From: Flavobacteriaceae bacterium
Lineage (GTDB): Bacteria > Bacteroidota > Bacteroidia > Flavobacteriales > Flavobacteriaceae
Length of the DNA stretch: 64,000 nt
Assembly (NCBI GenBank): GCA_014238425.1
Contig: JABABD010000016.1
Span: forward strand, 124,001-188,000
Direction: 5' to 3'
Part shown: piece by piece, positions 8,443 through 17,153 of the stretch
Numbering within the stretch: position 1 is the stretch's first letter
Layout of the letters: each line of letters begins with the position of its first letter
Made by a program: the position numbers and the translations under genes
Notes under the pieces: model-generated
Told to the model about the DNA's origin: nothing
The model's database searches: none
Seen by the model: the letters and a program-made list of their open reading frames with translations, nothing else

Positions 8443-9864
8443 TTAGCAATCTGCCATATTAACTCTTACCGCCAATCCACCTTCAGAAGTTTCCTTGTAT
8501 TTTGTATGCATATCTTTTGCGGTCTCCCACATGGTGTCTACAACTTTATCTAATGGCACTTTCACATTATTTGGGTCGGTATCTAATGCTAATTCGGCAG
8601 CATTTATAGCTTTTATGGCTCCCATAGCGTTACGCTCAATACAAGGGATTTGTACCAATCCACCTATGGGGTCACATGTTAATCCTAAATGATGCTCCAT
8701 AGCGATTTCGGCAGCCACTAATACTTGTTCTGGAGTACCTCCCAATAGTTCAGTCAATGCACCAGCTGCCATAGCAGAAGACACGCCTATTTCAGCTTGG
8801 CAACCACCCATAGCAGCCGAAATAGTTGCTCCTTTTTTGAAGATGCTTCCAATTTCTCCAGCTACTAAAAGAAATCGTTTGATGTCTTCAAAATCTCCAT
8901 CATGATTTTCTATTACCAAGTAATACATTAAAATAGCAGGGATGACGCCTGCGCTACCATTTGTTGGAGCAGTAACCACACGACCTAAAGACGCATTAAC
9001 CTCATTTACAGCCAAAGCAAAGCAACTTACCCATTTTATAATTTGCCTGAATTTCACTTCAGTATCTCTGATGGAATAAATCCATTCTACAGGAGTTTTA
9101 TAAGGTCTTTCACCTTTAAGTTTTTGATGAATATCATAAGCACGACGCCTCACGTTTAAACCACCAGGAAGATTTCCTTCAGTATGACAACCAAGGTACA
9201 TGCATTCGAGCATGGTATCCCATACACGTTTTAATTCATGATCTATATCTTTTTCAGTACGTAAAGATTTTTCATTCTCCAGTACTACTTGAGATATAGG
9301 CATGTTTAGTCGCTGACAAAAAGTTAATAGTTCGGTGCCTTTATCTATAGGGTATGGGAATGAGCATTTAATCTCAAAATTTTTCTTAGAATTCTTACGC
9401 TCTTCTTTGATAACAAAACCACCACCTATAGAATAAAATTTAGAGGTCTCTTTCTTACCATTTATAAATGCAGAAAAAGCTAATGCATTAGCATGAAATG
9501 GTAAAAACTTTTTGTTAAAGATGATATCTGTACTTGGGTTAAATGAAACATCTGTTTCATTGTTAAACATTAAGATATTTGTTTCTTTAATGGCTAAAAC
9601 AATAGTATCAATGGATTCTGTAGGAACAGTTTCAGGATCAGCACCACTTAACCCAAGCATTACCGCATAATCCGTTGCATGACCTTTTCCTGTCAACGAC
9701 AACGACCCGTAAAGGTTAACTTCAATTTTTTCAACGGCATCAAATTTATTGCTAGTCTTTAATTCCGAAATCCAACGCTCAGCAGCTCTCCAAGGCCCTA
9801 AAGTATGAGAACTAGATGGTCCAACACCAATTTTAAGCATGTCAAAAACTGAAATACATTCCAT
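8443..9864 (-). CDS. sdaA: L-serine dehydratase, iron-sulfur type
   Basis: A 473-residue single-chain L-serine ammonia-lyase that converts serine to pyruvate and ammonia with a [4Fe-4S] cluster. The N-terminal beta domain has the GPSSSHT motif (15-21). The catalytic alpha domain carries the cysteines of [16 protein letters not shown] and QIPCIERN that hold the cluster. The last residue is Cys473 in the tail VNMADC; in this family the tail cysteine reaches into the active site as a cluster ligand. A decayed second copy of exactly this 3' end lies 2 kb away at 6370-6504. The gene is divergent from dnaK. Confidence 0.96.
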   Translation of the reverse strand: MECISVFDMLKIGVGPSSSHTLGPWRAAERWISELKTSNKFDAVEKIEVNLYGSLSLTGKGHATDYAVMLGLSGADPETVPTESIDTIVLAIKETNILMFNNETDVSFNPSTDIIFNKKFLPFHANALAFSAFINGKKETSKFYSIGGGFVIKEERKNSKKNFEIKCSFPYPIDKGTELLTFCQRLNMPISQVVLENEKSLRTEKDIDHELKRVWDTMLECMYLGCHTEGNLPGGLNVRRRAYDIHQKLKGERPYKTPVEWIYSIRDTEVKFRQIIKWVSCFALAVNEVNASLGRVVTAPTNGSAGVIPAILMYYLVIENHDGDFEDIKRFLLVAGEIGSIFKKGATISAAMGGCQAEIGVSSAMAAGALTELLGGTPEQVLVAAEIAMEHHLGLTCDPIGGLVQIPCIERNAMGAIKAINAAELALDTDPNNVKVPLDKVVDTMWETAKDMHTKYKETSEGGLAVRVNMADC

Positions 9865-9927
9865 AAATAAATAACAATTACTAATACGGAATAAAAGTAA
9901 TCTTTATGTAGATAAAACAATTCAAAA

Positions 9928-9935
9928 CAAACATA
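9928..9935 (-). promoter_or_regulatory. Candidate -7 promoter element for sdaA
   Basis: TATGTTTG on the minus strand matches TAnnTTTG and lies 64 bp upstream of the sdaA start. No clear TTG is seen at the usual -33 distance. Confidence 0.35.
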
Positions 9936-9949
9936 TTTTATAGTTAATA

Positions 9950-9993
9950 ATGACAGCTTGTCATATTTTTTGTCATGGCATAATCATTGACAT
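9950..9993. promoter_or_regulatory. Cluster of TGTCAT/ATGACA motifs upstream of dnaK
   Basis: ATGACA-gct-TGTCAT forms an inverted repeat at 9950-9964. Another TGTCAT follows at 9971-9976 and a TGACAT at 9988-9993. The block sits between divergent sdaA and dnaK, 60-105 bp before the dnaK start. No CIRCE element (the HrcA site) is present. This could be the heat-shock control site of dnaK in this lineage, or it could serve sdaA; only the repeat itself is certain. Confidence 0.45.
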
Positions 9994-10055
9994 TAATGAG
10001 ATATCTAAAAAAATAGTTTAAGTAGAACACAACATAATAAAAGATAACAATAACT

Positions 10056-11960
10056 ATGAGTAAAATTATTGGAATTGATTTAGGAACTACCAACTCATGT
10101 GTCTCTGTAATGGAGGGTAATGAGCCAGTGGTTATTCCTAACGCAGAAGGAAAAAGAACAACACCATCTGTCATCGCTTTTGTAGAAGGAGGAGAGATTA
10201 AGGTTGGTGATCCAGCAAAACGTCAAGCAGTGACAAACCCAACAAAAACGGTTTATTCTATAAAACGTTTTATGGGGAACAAATATTCAGAATCTAAGAA
10301 AGAAGCTGAACGTGTACCATATAAGGTTGTAAAAGGAGATAACGATACACCAAGAGTTGATATTGATGGACGTTTATATACGCCACAAGAATTATCAGCG
10401 ATGGTGCTTCAGAAAATGAAGAAAACCGCTGAAGATTATCTTGGCACATCAGTTAGCGAAGCTGTAATTACAGTTCCAGCGTATTTTAACGACTCTCAAC
10501 GTCAGGCAACTAAAGAAGCTGGCGAGATTGCTGGATTAAAGGTAAGACGTATCATTAATGAGCCTACAGCAGCAGCTTTGGCTTATGGTATGGATAAAAA
10601 AGGAATAGACCAAAAAATTGTTGTTTTCGATTTTGGTGGAGGAACACATGATGTTTCTATACTAGAACTTGGAGATGGCGTTTTTGAAGTATTGTCTACA
10701 GATGGTGACACTCACTTAGGTGGAGATGATGTAGATGAAAAAATAATCAATTGGTTAGCTGAAGAATTTAATAAAGACGAAAGCATTGATCTTCGTAAGG
10801 ATCCAATGGCACTTCAGAGATTGAAGGAAGCCGCTGAAAAAGCAAAAATCGAATTATCAAGCTCAGCACAAACTGAAATTAATTTGCCATATGTTACTGC
10901 TACTGCTAGTGGACCAAAACACTTAGTAAGAACGTTAACGCGTGCTAAATTCGAACAGTTGATTGACGATTTAATTAAGAGAACAATAGAGCCTTGTGCA
11001 ACGGCATTAAAAGCCGCTGGATTAAAGAAAACAGATATTGATGAGGTGATTCTTGTCGGTGGTTCAACACGTATTCCTGCAGTTCAAACAGAAGTAGAGA
11101 AATTCTTCGGTAAAGCACCAAGTAAAGGTGTGAATCCTGATGAAGTAGTAGCTGTTGGAGCTGGTATTCAAGGCGGTGTATTATCTGGTGATGTGAAAGA
11201 TGTGTTACTTCTTGATGTAACCCCTTTATCTCTTGGTATAGAGACTATGGGAAGCGTGATGACAAAGTTAATTGAAGCAAACACTACCATTCCTACAAAG
11301 AAATCACAAGTATTCTCTACGGCAGCAGATAATCAGCCATCAGTAGAAATTCATGTGTTACAAGGTGAGCGTCCAATGGCTGGAGATAACAAAACGATTG
11401 GTAGATTCCATTTAGACAGTATTCCACCAGCACAAAGAGGTGTGCCTCAAATTGAAGTGACTTTCGATATTGATGCTAATGGCCTTATACATGTAACAGC
11501 ATCTGATAAAGCGACAGGTAAAACACAAGATATCAGAATTGAAGCATCTTCAGGATTAACGGATGAGGAAATCCAGAAAATGAAACAAGAAGCAGAAGCT
11601 AATGCAGATGCAGATGCTAAAGTCAAGGAGAATGTTGACAAACTGAATAGTGCTGATGCGATGATTTTCCAAACAGAAAAGCAACTGAAAGAGTTTGGTG
11701 ATAAATTGTCTGATGACAAGAAACAACCGATTGAAGAAGCCCTTGAAGAATTGAAGAAGGCTTATGAAACTAAAGATGTCGCGGTTATTGATCCAGCTTT
11801 AGAGAAAATCAATGAAGCTTGGAAAGTAGCCTCTGAAGAAATGTACAAAGCACAAGCAGAAGCTCAAGGTGGGACAGAAGGTGCACCAGACCCAAGCCAG
11901 AATGGCGAGGCTAAAGATGGTGAGGATGTACAAGACGTAGACTTCGAAGAAGTAAAATAA
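10056..11960 (+). CDS. dnaK: Molecular chaperone DnaK (Hsp70)
   Basis: A 634-residue ATP-driven cytoplasmic chaperone that binds exposed hydrophobic peptides with DnaJ and GrpE. The nucleotide-binding domain (about 1-380) shows the phosphate loop GIDLGTTNS (5-13), the segment [11 protein letters not shown] and the [10 protein letters not shown] motif. The substrate-binding beta domain starts after the linker [13 protein letters not shown] and is followed by a helical lid. The C-terminus ends in the conserved acidic [11 protein letters not shown]. Length and all motifs are normal. dnaJ and grpE are not adjacent. A strong hairpin terminator follows at 12004. Confidence 0.99.
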   Translation: MSKIIGIDLGTTNSCVSVMEGNEPVVIPNAEGKRTTPSVIAFVEGGEIKVGDPAKRQAVTNPTKTVYSIKRFMGNKYSESKKEAERVPYKVVKGDNDTPRVDIDGRLYTPQELSAMVLQKMKKTAEDYLGTSVSEAVITVPAYFNDSQRQATKEAGEIAGLKVRRIINEPTAAALAYGMDKKGIDQKIVVFDFGGGTHDVSILELGDGVFEVLSTDGDTHLGGDDVDEKIINWLAEEFNKDESIDLRKDPMALQRLKEAAEKAKIELSSSAQTEINLPYVTATASGPKHLVRTLTRAKFEQLIDDLIKRTIEPCATALKAAGLKKTDIDEVILVGGSTRIPAVQTEVEKFFGKAPSKGVNPDEVVAVGAGIQGGVLSGDVKDVLLLDVTPLSLGIETMGSVMTKLIEANTTIPTKKSQVFSTAADNQPSVEIHVLQGERPMAGDNKTIGRFHLDSIPPAQRGVPQIEVTFDIDANGLIHVTASDKATGKTQDIRIEASSGLTDEEIQKMKQEAEANADADAKVKENVDKLNSADAMIFQTEKQLKEFGDKLSDDKKQPIEEALEELKKAYETKDVAVIDPALEKINEAWKVASEEMYKAQAEAQGGTEGAPDPSQNGEAKDGEDVQDVDFEEVK

Positions 11961-11963
11961 ATT

Positions 11964-11990
11964 GTCATTCCGAGCGTAGTCGAGGAATCT
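11964..11990. repeat. REP-like element downstream of dnaK
   Basis: The element reads GTCATTCC-GAGCGTAGTCGA-GGAATCT, with ATTCC/GGAAT arms around the core. The same core, differing at one base (GAGCGAAGTCGA), occurs inside menE at 37350. This form is a familiar dispersed repeat in Bacteroidota intergenic DNA. Confidence 0.6.
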
Positions 11991-12003
11991 CATATAATAA
12001 AGT

Positions 12004-12036
12004 AAAAAGGCGTAACTCATTGAGTTACGCCTTTTT
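12004..12036 (+). terminator. Strong terminator of dnaK
   Basis: Perfect 16-base arms (AAAAAGGCGTAACTCA and its complement) are separated by one base and end in five Ts. In practice a loop of about five bases would form. It lies 44 bp after the dnaK stop codon. Confidence 0.92.
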
Positions 12037-12054
12037 CGTTAGCAGACGTTCATA

Positions 12055-12121
12055 GTTGATTATAGGCTGGCTTATTATATAAATAGTATATTTAGATAAT
12101 CAACCGCCAGAATTATTCTGG
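12055..12121. promoter_or_regulatory. Two inverted repeats upstream of the 1023-residue protein gene
   Basis: GTTGATTAT (12055-12063) pairs with ATAATCAAC (12096-12104), and right after it CCAGAA-tta-TTCTGG (12107-12121) forms a second dyad. The second ends 16 bp before the GTG start. Between the arms of the first lies TATATTTA, close to the -7 consensus. A regulated promoter is a reasonable reading but not proven. Confidence 0.35.
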
Positions 12122-12137
12122 ACTAACCGTCATAAAC

Positions 12138-15100
12138 GTGAATAATTTCTGCAAAATTCTATCATGCTTTTTCTTATGTTTCAATATTTCAGCATTCTCG
12201 TCGAATGCTGTTTTTAGTTTAAGTATGTCTAATAATATTATTCTGTCGGATAGTATTCATAAAACTACTGTTCCTCCAAAAATTAATAATGATGTTGAGC
12301 TAGATGATGAAATCTTGATTCAAAAATTAAGAACAGCTCTTAGCTCAATTTATAAGGAGAGAAAATTAAAATTTAAAAATTTCACTTCAGATAAATCTGA
12401 TACTGAAATTACACTTAATGGAACCGTTGAATTCTACAAAGAAAATATAAGTGTTAGTACCAAGTTTACTACTGATGGTAGTCTGTTAAGTTTATCTGGA
12501 AAATTAGCTCCCAGTAGTAAACTCAACAATAGGAAATTCAAGTTTTTAACTAAGAGTAAAAAAGGATTGGCAGACTGGTTTCCGAAAGGACTTCAAAAAA
12601 GGGTTGCTTTGGATAATATAAGTATTGAGTTTGATGAAGCCACACAGAAACCATCTGAAATTGCTATTGCAATTTCTACAGTGAATAGCTGGAATATATT
12701 AGACAATGGCACTCTTAAGTTTAACAGTATTTCAGGAGAGTTAAAAACCGAAAACCCAACAAGCTCCCCAAAACTTACTGCGACATTAGTTGGGGGTTTT
12801 AAAATTGGGCCTACTACAGTAAAATCAACAGCTTCAGTTGGTAGCACTAGAGAAGCATGGACATTTGGAGGCGAATTAGATGATTTAAGTTTGACGAATG
12901 TTATTACATCTGTTACAGGGTCTATAAGTGGGTTGCCAATGCCTACAGATTTCGTAAATGTTGGTATTGCCAATGCTTCATTTTCCGTTGCTCCTGCGTC
13001 TAAATCATTTTCTTTAAATGGAATTGGGGCTATAAATGGCATAGATTTAGGTGAGCTTCAATTAAAAGTTAAGCCACAAGGGTCATCAAATAAGCTAGGA
13101 TTTATGGTTGGGATTTCGCCATCGCCAAGTTTTAAAATGGCAAGTTTGGATTCTAACCTTAAAATGTTAGATGATTTAGGGATTACTAATTTCGGATTGG
13201 TGCTTTCGTCTCATTCAGCTTCAAGAGGAAATTTAGAGGTGTTTAAAAAATTAGGAGGAAGCAGTAGTATTGGCAGAGGACTCAATTTTATTGGTGCCTT
13301 TGACTTGACTGCAGATGGCATTAATTTGGATGAGTTGATAGGCGTTAAATCACTTATGATTCGTGCAGTAGTTAGTAATAATATTTCAGATTTATTGCTA
13401 GAGGGGGCTATCAATACAAATATTGAATTTGGAAAAGCTGTCACTTTCAAGAAGATTATTTTTAGATTAAGACCAGCACCCTCAAATTTCGTAATCTCAA
13501 TGGGTGGCGAACTTGAGGTTAAAATTGATAAAGACGTATTAATATTTGGTGCAAAAATGGGTGTTGACCTTACAGATCAAGCTATTATTGTAACTGGAAC
13601 GATGGATGGTATATGGAACAGCCCTTTTGGTGCTAAAGGACTAAGTATTGGAGATTTAGGTGCTGAATTCGGGTTAAGCTTCAGGACAACGCCATTTCCT
13701 TTACCTCAAATGGGTATTAAAGGAAAGCTAAAAATTAAAGAATTTGAGGGCGATTTATTTGTATACATGAATGCAAATAACCCCAGTGAGAGTGCAATTG
13801 ATGCAGGTTTTAACAAAGTGAGTTTAAAAGCTGTGTTGGAAGAATTCTGCGATAAACAAACACTTCAAAGAATCCCTCAAAATATTAGGAATACAGTATT
13901 GAATGTGAGTATGGAAGATGTTAGACTTACTGTAGCCGCTAGACCTTTAACAGATGTACTTGGGAAGGATTTCGATGCAGGATTTAGAATTAAAGGTACA
14001 GCTGCTATTGGAGAAATTGCTGGAGCAAATCTTGATGTACAGGTAGGGTACGATGGCATTGATGCTTCAGCTGGCATAAAGAGAATAAGTCACCTTCCGT
14101 TTTTTGAACTTAAAGGAGCCAGAGGCATGGAAGACCCTATGATTAGAATTATTGCAAAAGCTAGTACAGCCTCTAAAGTAGAAATTTCTGGATCTGCAAC
14201 TCTACTAGGATTAACAGCTGAAGCTTATATGTTGCTAAATGATAAGGGGTTTGACTTGGAGGCAAACGGAAAAATTTTCAATGCATTTCAGGCAAAAGTA
14301 GAAGTAAGTGGTAGTAGAGTAAAAGATGGAGGCAGTTTTAGAGTAGCTGCAACTATGAAACAAGATTTTATCGCAAGCTTCACTAAACATGCATCTGAAG
14401 AAATAGACAAGGCTACTAAGAAAACACAGGAAGACATTACGTATGCACAAAATAAAATTAGTACAGAACAGAAAAAATTAAATGCATTGAACACGAGCAT
14501 TGCAAATATGCGTAATAAGGTAAAGGCAGAACGTAAAAGAGACTTAGATAATATTAGGAATGCTAGGCAAGCTATAGTAAATGAAAAGAGGAAGCATTTT
14601 AATAGTATAGTAAGTAATATTAATAGCATTAATCGTAAAGTTAAAGCCGCTCATGATGGAATAGCAAGAAAAAAGAAGGAGATTGCTAATGCCAGCTTCC
14701 CAGAAGATGGAGTTCTTGCACTAAAATATGCACCTTATTTTACCCAGCAAGCTGCAATAATAGCAACACAAGAAACTGCTAAAACAGCACAACAAGGATA
14801 TAAAGAAGTAGCTAACGTAGCTTTAAAAGCGGCGGAAGAAAGCGTTGGATTGGTCCATATCTTGGGTAGTAAGACACCAATAGATGCCGATCCTCGAATT
14901 ATTGCGTTAATTGGATCAAAAGAAACTGCGAATGCTGCCATGGAAGTAGGAAAAGGTATTCTTGAAGCTGCGAAGCACGTTGGTGTTGGCACCTTAGACG
15001 CTGCCAAATGGATCGTCGAAAATGGCCCAACAAGTGTCGTTAATATTACTTATGCTCATTTTGAAGGAGCCTTGAGTGGTGCTCATGGAGGTACAGTCAA

Positions 15101-15209
15101 TATGCATATAAAGGGAACTTTTGCTGGGAATCCTATGGATGAGAAATTGTCGTTCAATTTTAAGAACCCAATAACAGAAATGGAAAAGTTTGCCAAGAGT
15201 TTATTGTAA
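12138..15209 (+). CDS. 1023-residue secreted protein of unknown function with C-terminal coiled coil
   Basis: The GTG at 12138 is chosen because it supplies a good signal peptide (about residues 1-24); the next in-frame ATG lies inside the exported part. Residues 40-750 are a long series of beta-rich segments with recurring patterns such as SxxGxL..., GISPSPSF and FRTTPFPLPQMG, suggesting an elongated or barrel-like beta structure. Residues about 755-860 are Lys/Glu-rich coiled coil. An Ala-rich amphipathic helical part follows, then a short beta ending in an amphipathic helix. I do not recognise the family. There is no T9SS tail and no lipobox. It is monocistronic, with its own terminator, between dnaK and a PepSY-like gene. 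A lipid-binding or structural envelope role is possible but unproven. Confidence 0.85.
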   Translation: MNNFCKILSCFFLCFNISAFSSNAVFSLSMSNNIILSDSIHKTTVPPKINNDVELDDEILIQKLRTALSSIYKERKLKFKNFTSDKSDTEITLNGTVEFYKENISVSTKFTTDGSLLSLSGKLAPSSKLNNRKFKFLTKSKKGLADWFPKGLQKRVALDNISIEFDEATQKPSEIAIAISTVNSWNILDNGTLKFNSISGELKTENPTSSPKLTATLVGGFKIGPTTVKSTASVGSTREAWTFGGELDDLSLTNVITSVTGSISGLPMPTDFVNVGIANASFSVAPASKSFSLNGIGAINGIDLGELQLKVKPQGSSNKLGFMVGISPSPSFKMASLDSNLKMLDDLGITNFGLVLSSHSASRGNLEVFKKLGGSSSIGRGLNFIGAFDLTADGINLDELIGVKSLMIRAVVSNNISDLLLEGAINTNIEFGKAVTFKKIIFRLRPAPSNFVISMGGELEVKIDKDVLIFGAKMGVDLTDQAIIVTGTMDGIWNSPFGAKGLSIGDLGAEFGLSFRTTPFPLPQMGIKGKLKIKEFEGDLFVYMNANNPSESAIDAGFNKVSLKAVLEEFCDKQTLQRIPQNIRNTVLNVSMEDVRLTVAARPLTDVLGKDFDAGFRIKGTAAIGEIAGANLDVQVGYDGIDASAGIKRISHLPFFELKGARGMEDPMIRIIAKASTASKVEISGSATLLGLTAEAYMLLNDKGFDLEANGKIFNAFQAKVEVSGSRVKDGGSFRVAATMKQDFIASFTKHASEEIDKATKKTQEDITYAQNKISTEQKKLNALNTSIANMRNKVKAERKRDLDNIRNARQAIVNEKRKHFNSIVSNINSINRKVKAAHDGIARKKKEIANASFPEDGVLALKYAPYFTQQAAIIATQETAKTAQQGYKEVANVALKAAEESVGLVHILGSKTPIDADPRIIALIGSKETANAAMEVGKGILEAAKHVGVGTLDAAKWIVENGPTSVVNITYAHFEGALSGAHGGTVNMHIKGTFAGNPMDEKLSFNFKNPITEMEKFAKSLL

Positions 15210-15237
15210 AATAATAATTGACAATATAGTCACAGAG

Positions 15238-15270
15238 AAAGCCCAGAGATGATAAGTCTCTGGGCTTTTA
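15238..15270 (+). terminator. Terminator of the 1023-residue protein gene
   Basis: Arms AAAGCCCAGAGA and TCTCTGGGCTTT enclose a 7-base loop, followed by T-rich DNA. It lies 28 bp after the stop codon and before the convergent gene at 15296. Confidence 0.9.
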
Positions 15271-15295
15271 TTTTTTTGGTCAATTTAGTTGATGT

Positions 15296-15808
15296 TTAAA
15301 TAATATTTCCTGACGTATCTACTTTAAGGTTCTTACGTTCCCCATCTTTTTTGAGCAGAACTCTATAAACTTTCTTTACATCTTTATTTAGATAATAAGA
15401 TACTAAATAAGAATTTTTCTGTAATGTCCAATCTGGATATTGCTTGAAGACCGCTCTCCTCACTTTATACGGTAATAAGACATCGTGAAATCGCTCGGAT
15501 GAAGAAATGATTTTCCCATGCTTATCGTAAGTAGCTATAATACGCCCATTGGTTTCCTTAAAAATCACTTCATAGGCATCGTACTTCTCATTGTAAGTCT
15601 TTGATTCCATAATGTCGAATTGTGACGCGACGTTTTCAATTTCCTTAACACGTTCAGGAGTGTTTTCATCTTGTACTTGATTAAGATAGGTTGTATTAAA
15701 TGGTATCACACTGATTTCACTTAATTCAACTTGTTCAATTCCGCTGCTTTGCGAAAATCCTAGGCTGGCAAAACCTACTACTAATAGACCAGTAATTAAC
15801 GTTTTCAT
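15296..15808 (-). CDS. Periplasmic PepSY-like protein
   Basis: A 170-residue protein with a signal peptide (cleavage near FSQ, residue 20). The mature part resembles the PepSY-like/beta-lactamase-inhibitor-like fold common in Bacteroidota. Recognisable pieces are a strand pair of the type YEVIFKETNGRIIATYDKHG, the helix VRRAVFKQYPDW, and a closing strand VYRVLLKKDG. Such proteins are thought to bind or inhibit envelope enzymes, but the partner is not known. It stands alone, with about 330 bp of non-coding DNA upstream. Confidence 0.78.
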   Translation of the reverse strand: MKTLITGLLVVGFASLGFSQSSGIEQVELSEISVIPFNTTYLNQVQDENTPERVKEIENVASQFDIMESKTYNEKYDAYEVIFKETNGRIIATYDKHGKIISSSERFHDVLLPYKVRRAVFKQYPDWTLQKNSYLVSYYLNKDVKKVYRVLLKKDGERKNLKVDTSGNII

Positions 15809-16137
15809 ATTGATTGATGTTTAAAAGGTTACATTATTGATACTGACCCTAAAGATGGTAGTGTGAGACAATAGAAAAATTACTGATTGATTAATTAGTA
15901 ATCTACTGATGGTTAGAAGGTGAATCACTCATTTAAAATCATACTTGAATATAGAATATAACAGTTTGTTGTAACAAGTATATTAAGAATGAATTATGAT
16001 GAATTTCTATAAAGTTTAACAATGCAAAGTTTTTCCTTACAAGTCCTTAACGTTTTGTTTAATAAAATCCATCGAAAATCACAGTATTATGCGTGCATAG
16101 TAATTATTATTATATTTGCTAAAATTATTTTTCCCAC
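15809..16137. other. Intergenic region between divergent genes
   Basis: AT-rich DNA without a convincing gene. It should carry the promoter of the PepSY-like gene on the minus strand and that of the nitronate monooxygenase on the plus strand. The only element I can name is a TATATTTG at 16111. Confidence 0.6.
16111..16118 (+). promoter_or_regulatory. Candidate -7 promoter element for nitronate monooxygenase
   Basis: TATATTTG matches TAnnTTTG exactly and ends 19 bp before the ATG at 16138. A -33 TTG is not obvious. Confidence 0.45.
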
Positions 16138-17085
16138 ATGACAACCAAACTCACGCAACTTCTCAATATTAAATACCCTATCATTCAAGCACCTATGTTT
16201 TTGGTGTCAAATACTGCTATGGTCATCGAGGCCATGAAAGGTGGCATAGCAGGATGTATTCCGGCATTAAATTACAGAACACTTGAAGAGCTTCGTGAAG
16301 CTATTAAGGAATTGAATGCAGCCAAAGTTGAAGGTGGATCGTTCGGATTTAATTTAATAGTCAACAAATCCAACTTAAAGTATAAAGGACAGCTAGAAGT
16401 ATTATGCGAAGAAGGGTGTGACTTTATCATAACTTCTTTAGGGAGTCCAGAAGAGACAATTAATCAAGCTCATAAAGTTGGCATTAAAGTGTTTTGTGAT
16501 GTAGTTGACCTAAAGTTTGCTAAAAAGGTTGAAGGCCTAGGAGCAGATGCCGCTATTGCAGTGAATGATGAAGCTGGTGGACATAGAGGAAATATGTCTC
16601 CAGAAGAGTTAATAAAACATTTAAAGGACAACATCTCTATTCCTGTCATTTCTGCTGGAGGAGTGGGTTGCAAAGCCGATATAGATAAGATGTTGTTTTA
16701 TGGCGCAGAAGGTGTGTCAGTAGGAAGTCCGTTTATTGCATCTACTGAAGCTAATGTAACAGATGAATACAAACAAGCCTGTGTAGATTATGGAGCTAAT
16801 GATATCGTTATGACAGAACGTATCTCAGGAACACCCTGTACAGTCATCAATACACCTTATGTACAGAAAATTGGCACGAAGCAAACATGGCTAGAATCTG
16901 TTTTGAACAAGAACAAGAAGCTCAAAAAATGGGTGAAGATGATTCGATTTAGCATAGGTATGAATGCCACAAAGAAAGCGGCTACTAAAGCAACATATAA
17001 AACTGTTTGGGTCGCTGGACCGAGTATTGAACACACCCGAGCAATTCTTCCTACAAAAGATATCGTTGCCAAGCTCGTTAAGTAG
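16138..17085 (+). CDS. Nitronate monooxygenase (2-nitropropane dioxygenase family)
   Basis: A 315-residue FMN-dependent TIM-barrel enzyme that oxidises nitronates to carbonyl compounds and nitrite, acting as detoxification. The N-terminal QAPMFLVSN motif, the glycine-rich FMN phosphate site around ISAGGVG, and the catalytic His149 in NDEAGGHRG are present. The length is normal for the class. It begins about 20 bp after a good -7 element and is followed after 68 bp by the DUF1080 lipoprotein, so it may be separate from that group. Related barrel enzymes such as FabK cannot be fully excluded. Confidence 0.9.
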   Translation: MTTKLTQLLNIKYPIIQAPMFLVSNTAMVIEAMKGGIAGCIPALNYRTLEELREAIKELNAAKVEGGSFGFNLIVNKSNLKYKGQLEVLCEEGCDFIITSLGSPEETINQAHKVGIKVFCDVVDLKFAKKVEGLGADAAIAVNDEAGGHRGNMSPEELIKHLKDNISIPVISAGGVGCKADIDKMLFYGAEGVSVGSPFIASTEANVTDEYKQACVDYGANDIVMTERISGTPCTVINTPYVQKIGTKQTWLESVLNKNKKLKKWVKMIRFSIGMNATKKAATKATYKTVWVAGPSIEHTRAILPTKDIVAKLVK

Positions 17086-17153
17086 ATTGTTAATAATTCT
17101 TTTTAGTTTTTAGCCTTAAATCATTAATTTCAGGGTTGTTTAAAAAATCAACC

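Noticed and set aside
9865..10055. CIRCE/HrcA site before dnaK
   Set aside because: The conserved 9-9-9 CIRCE inverted repeat is not present; only the TGTCAT motif cluster is seen.
9944..10174. 76-residue ORF across the dnaK start on the minus strand
   Set aside because: It overlaps the dnaK start and its control region, with no domain.
12593..13042. 149-residue antisense ORF within the 1023-residue gene
   Set aside because: Pro/Ser/Ile-rich shadow frame; the sense frame has a signal peptide and one unbroken 1023-codon reading frame.
14288..14629. 113-residue hydrophobic antisense ORF
   Set aside because: It is the reverse of a Lys/Glu-rich coiled-coil region, which always gives Leu/Phe/Ser-rich shadows; not a membrane protein gene.
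17136..17153. TTG start for the DUF1080 lipoprotein
   Set aside because: The ATG at 17154 gives a proper lipoprotein signal; the TTG only adds polar residues before it.
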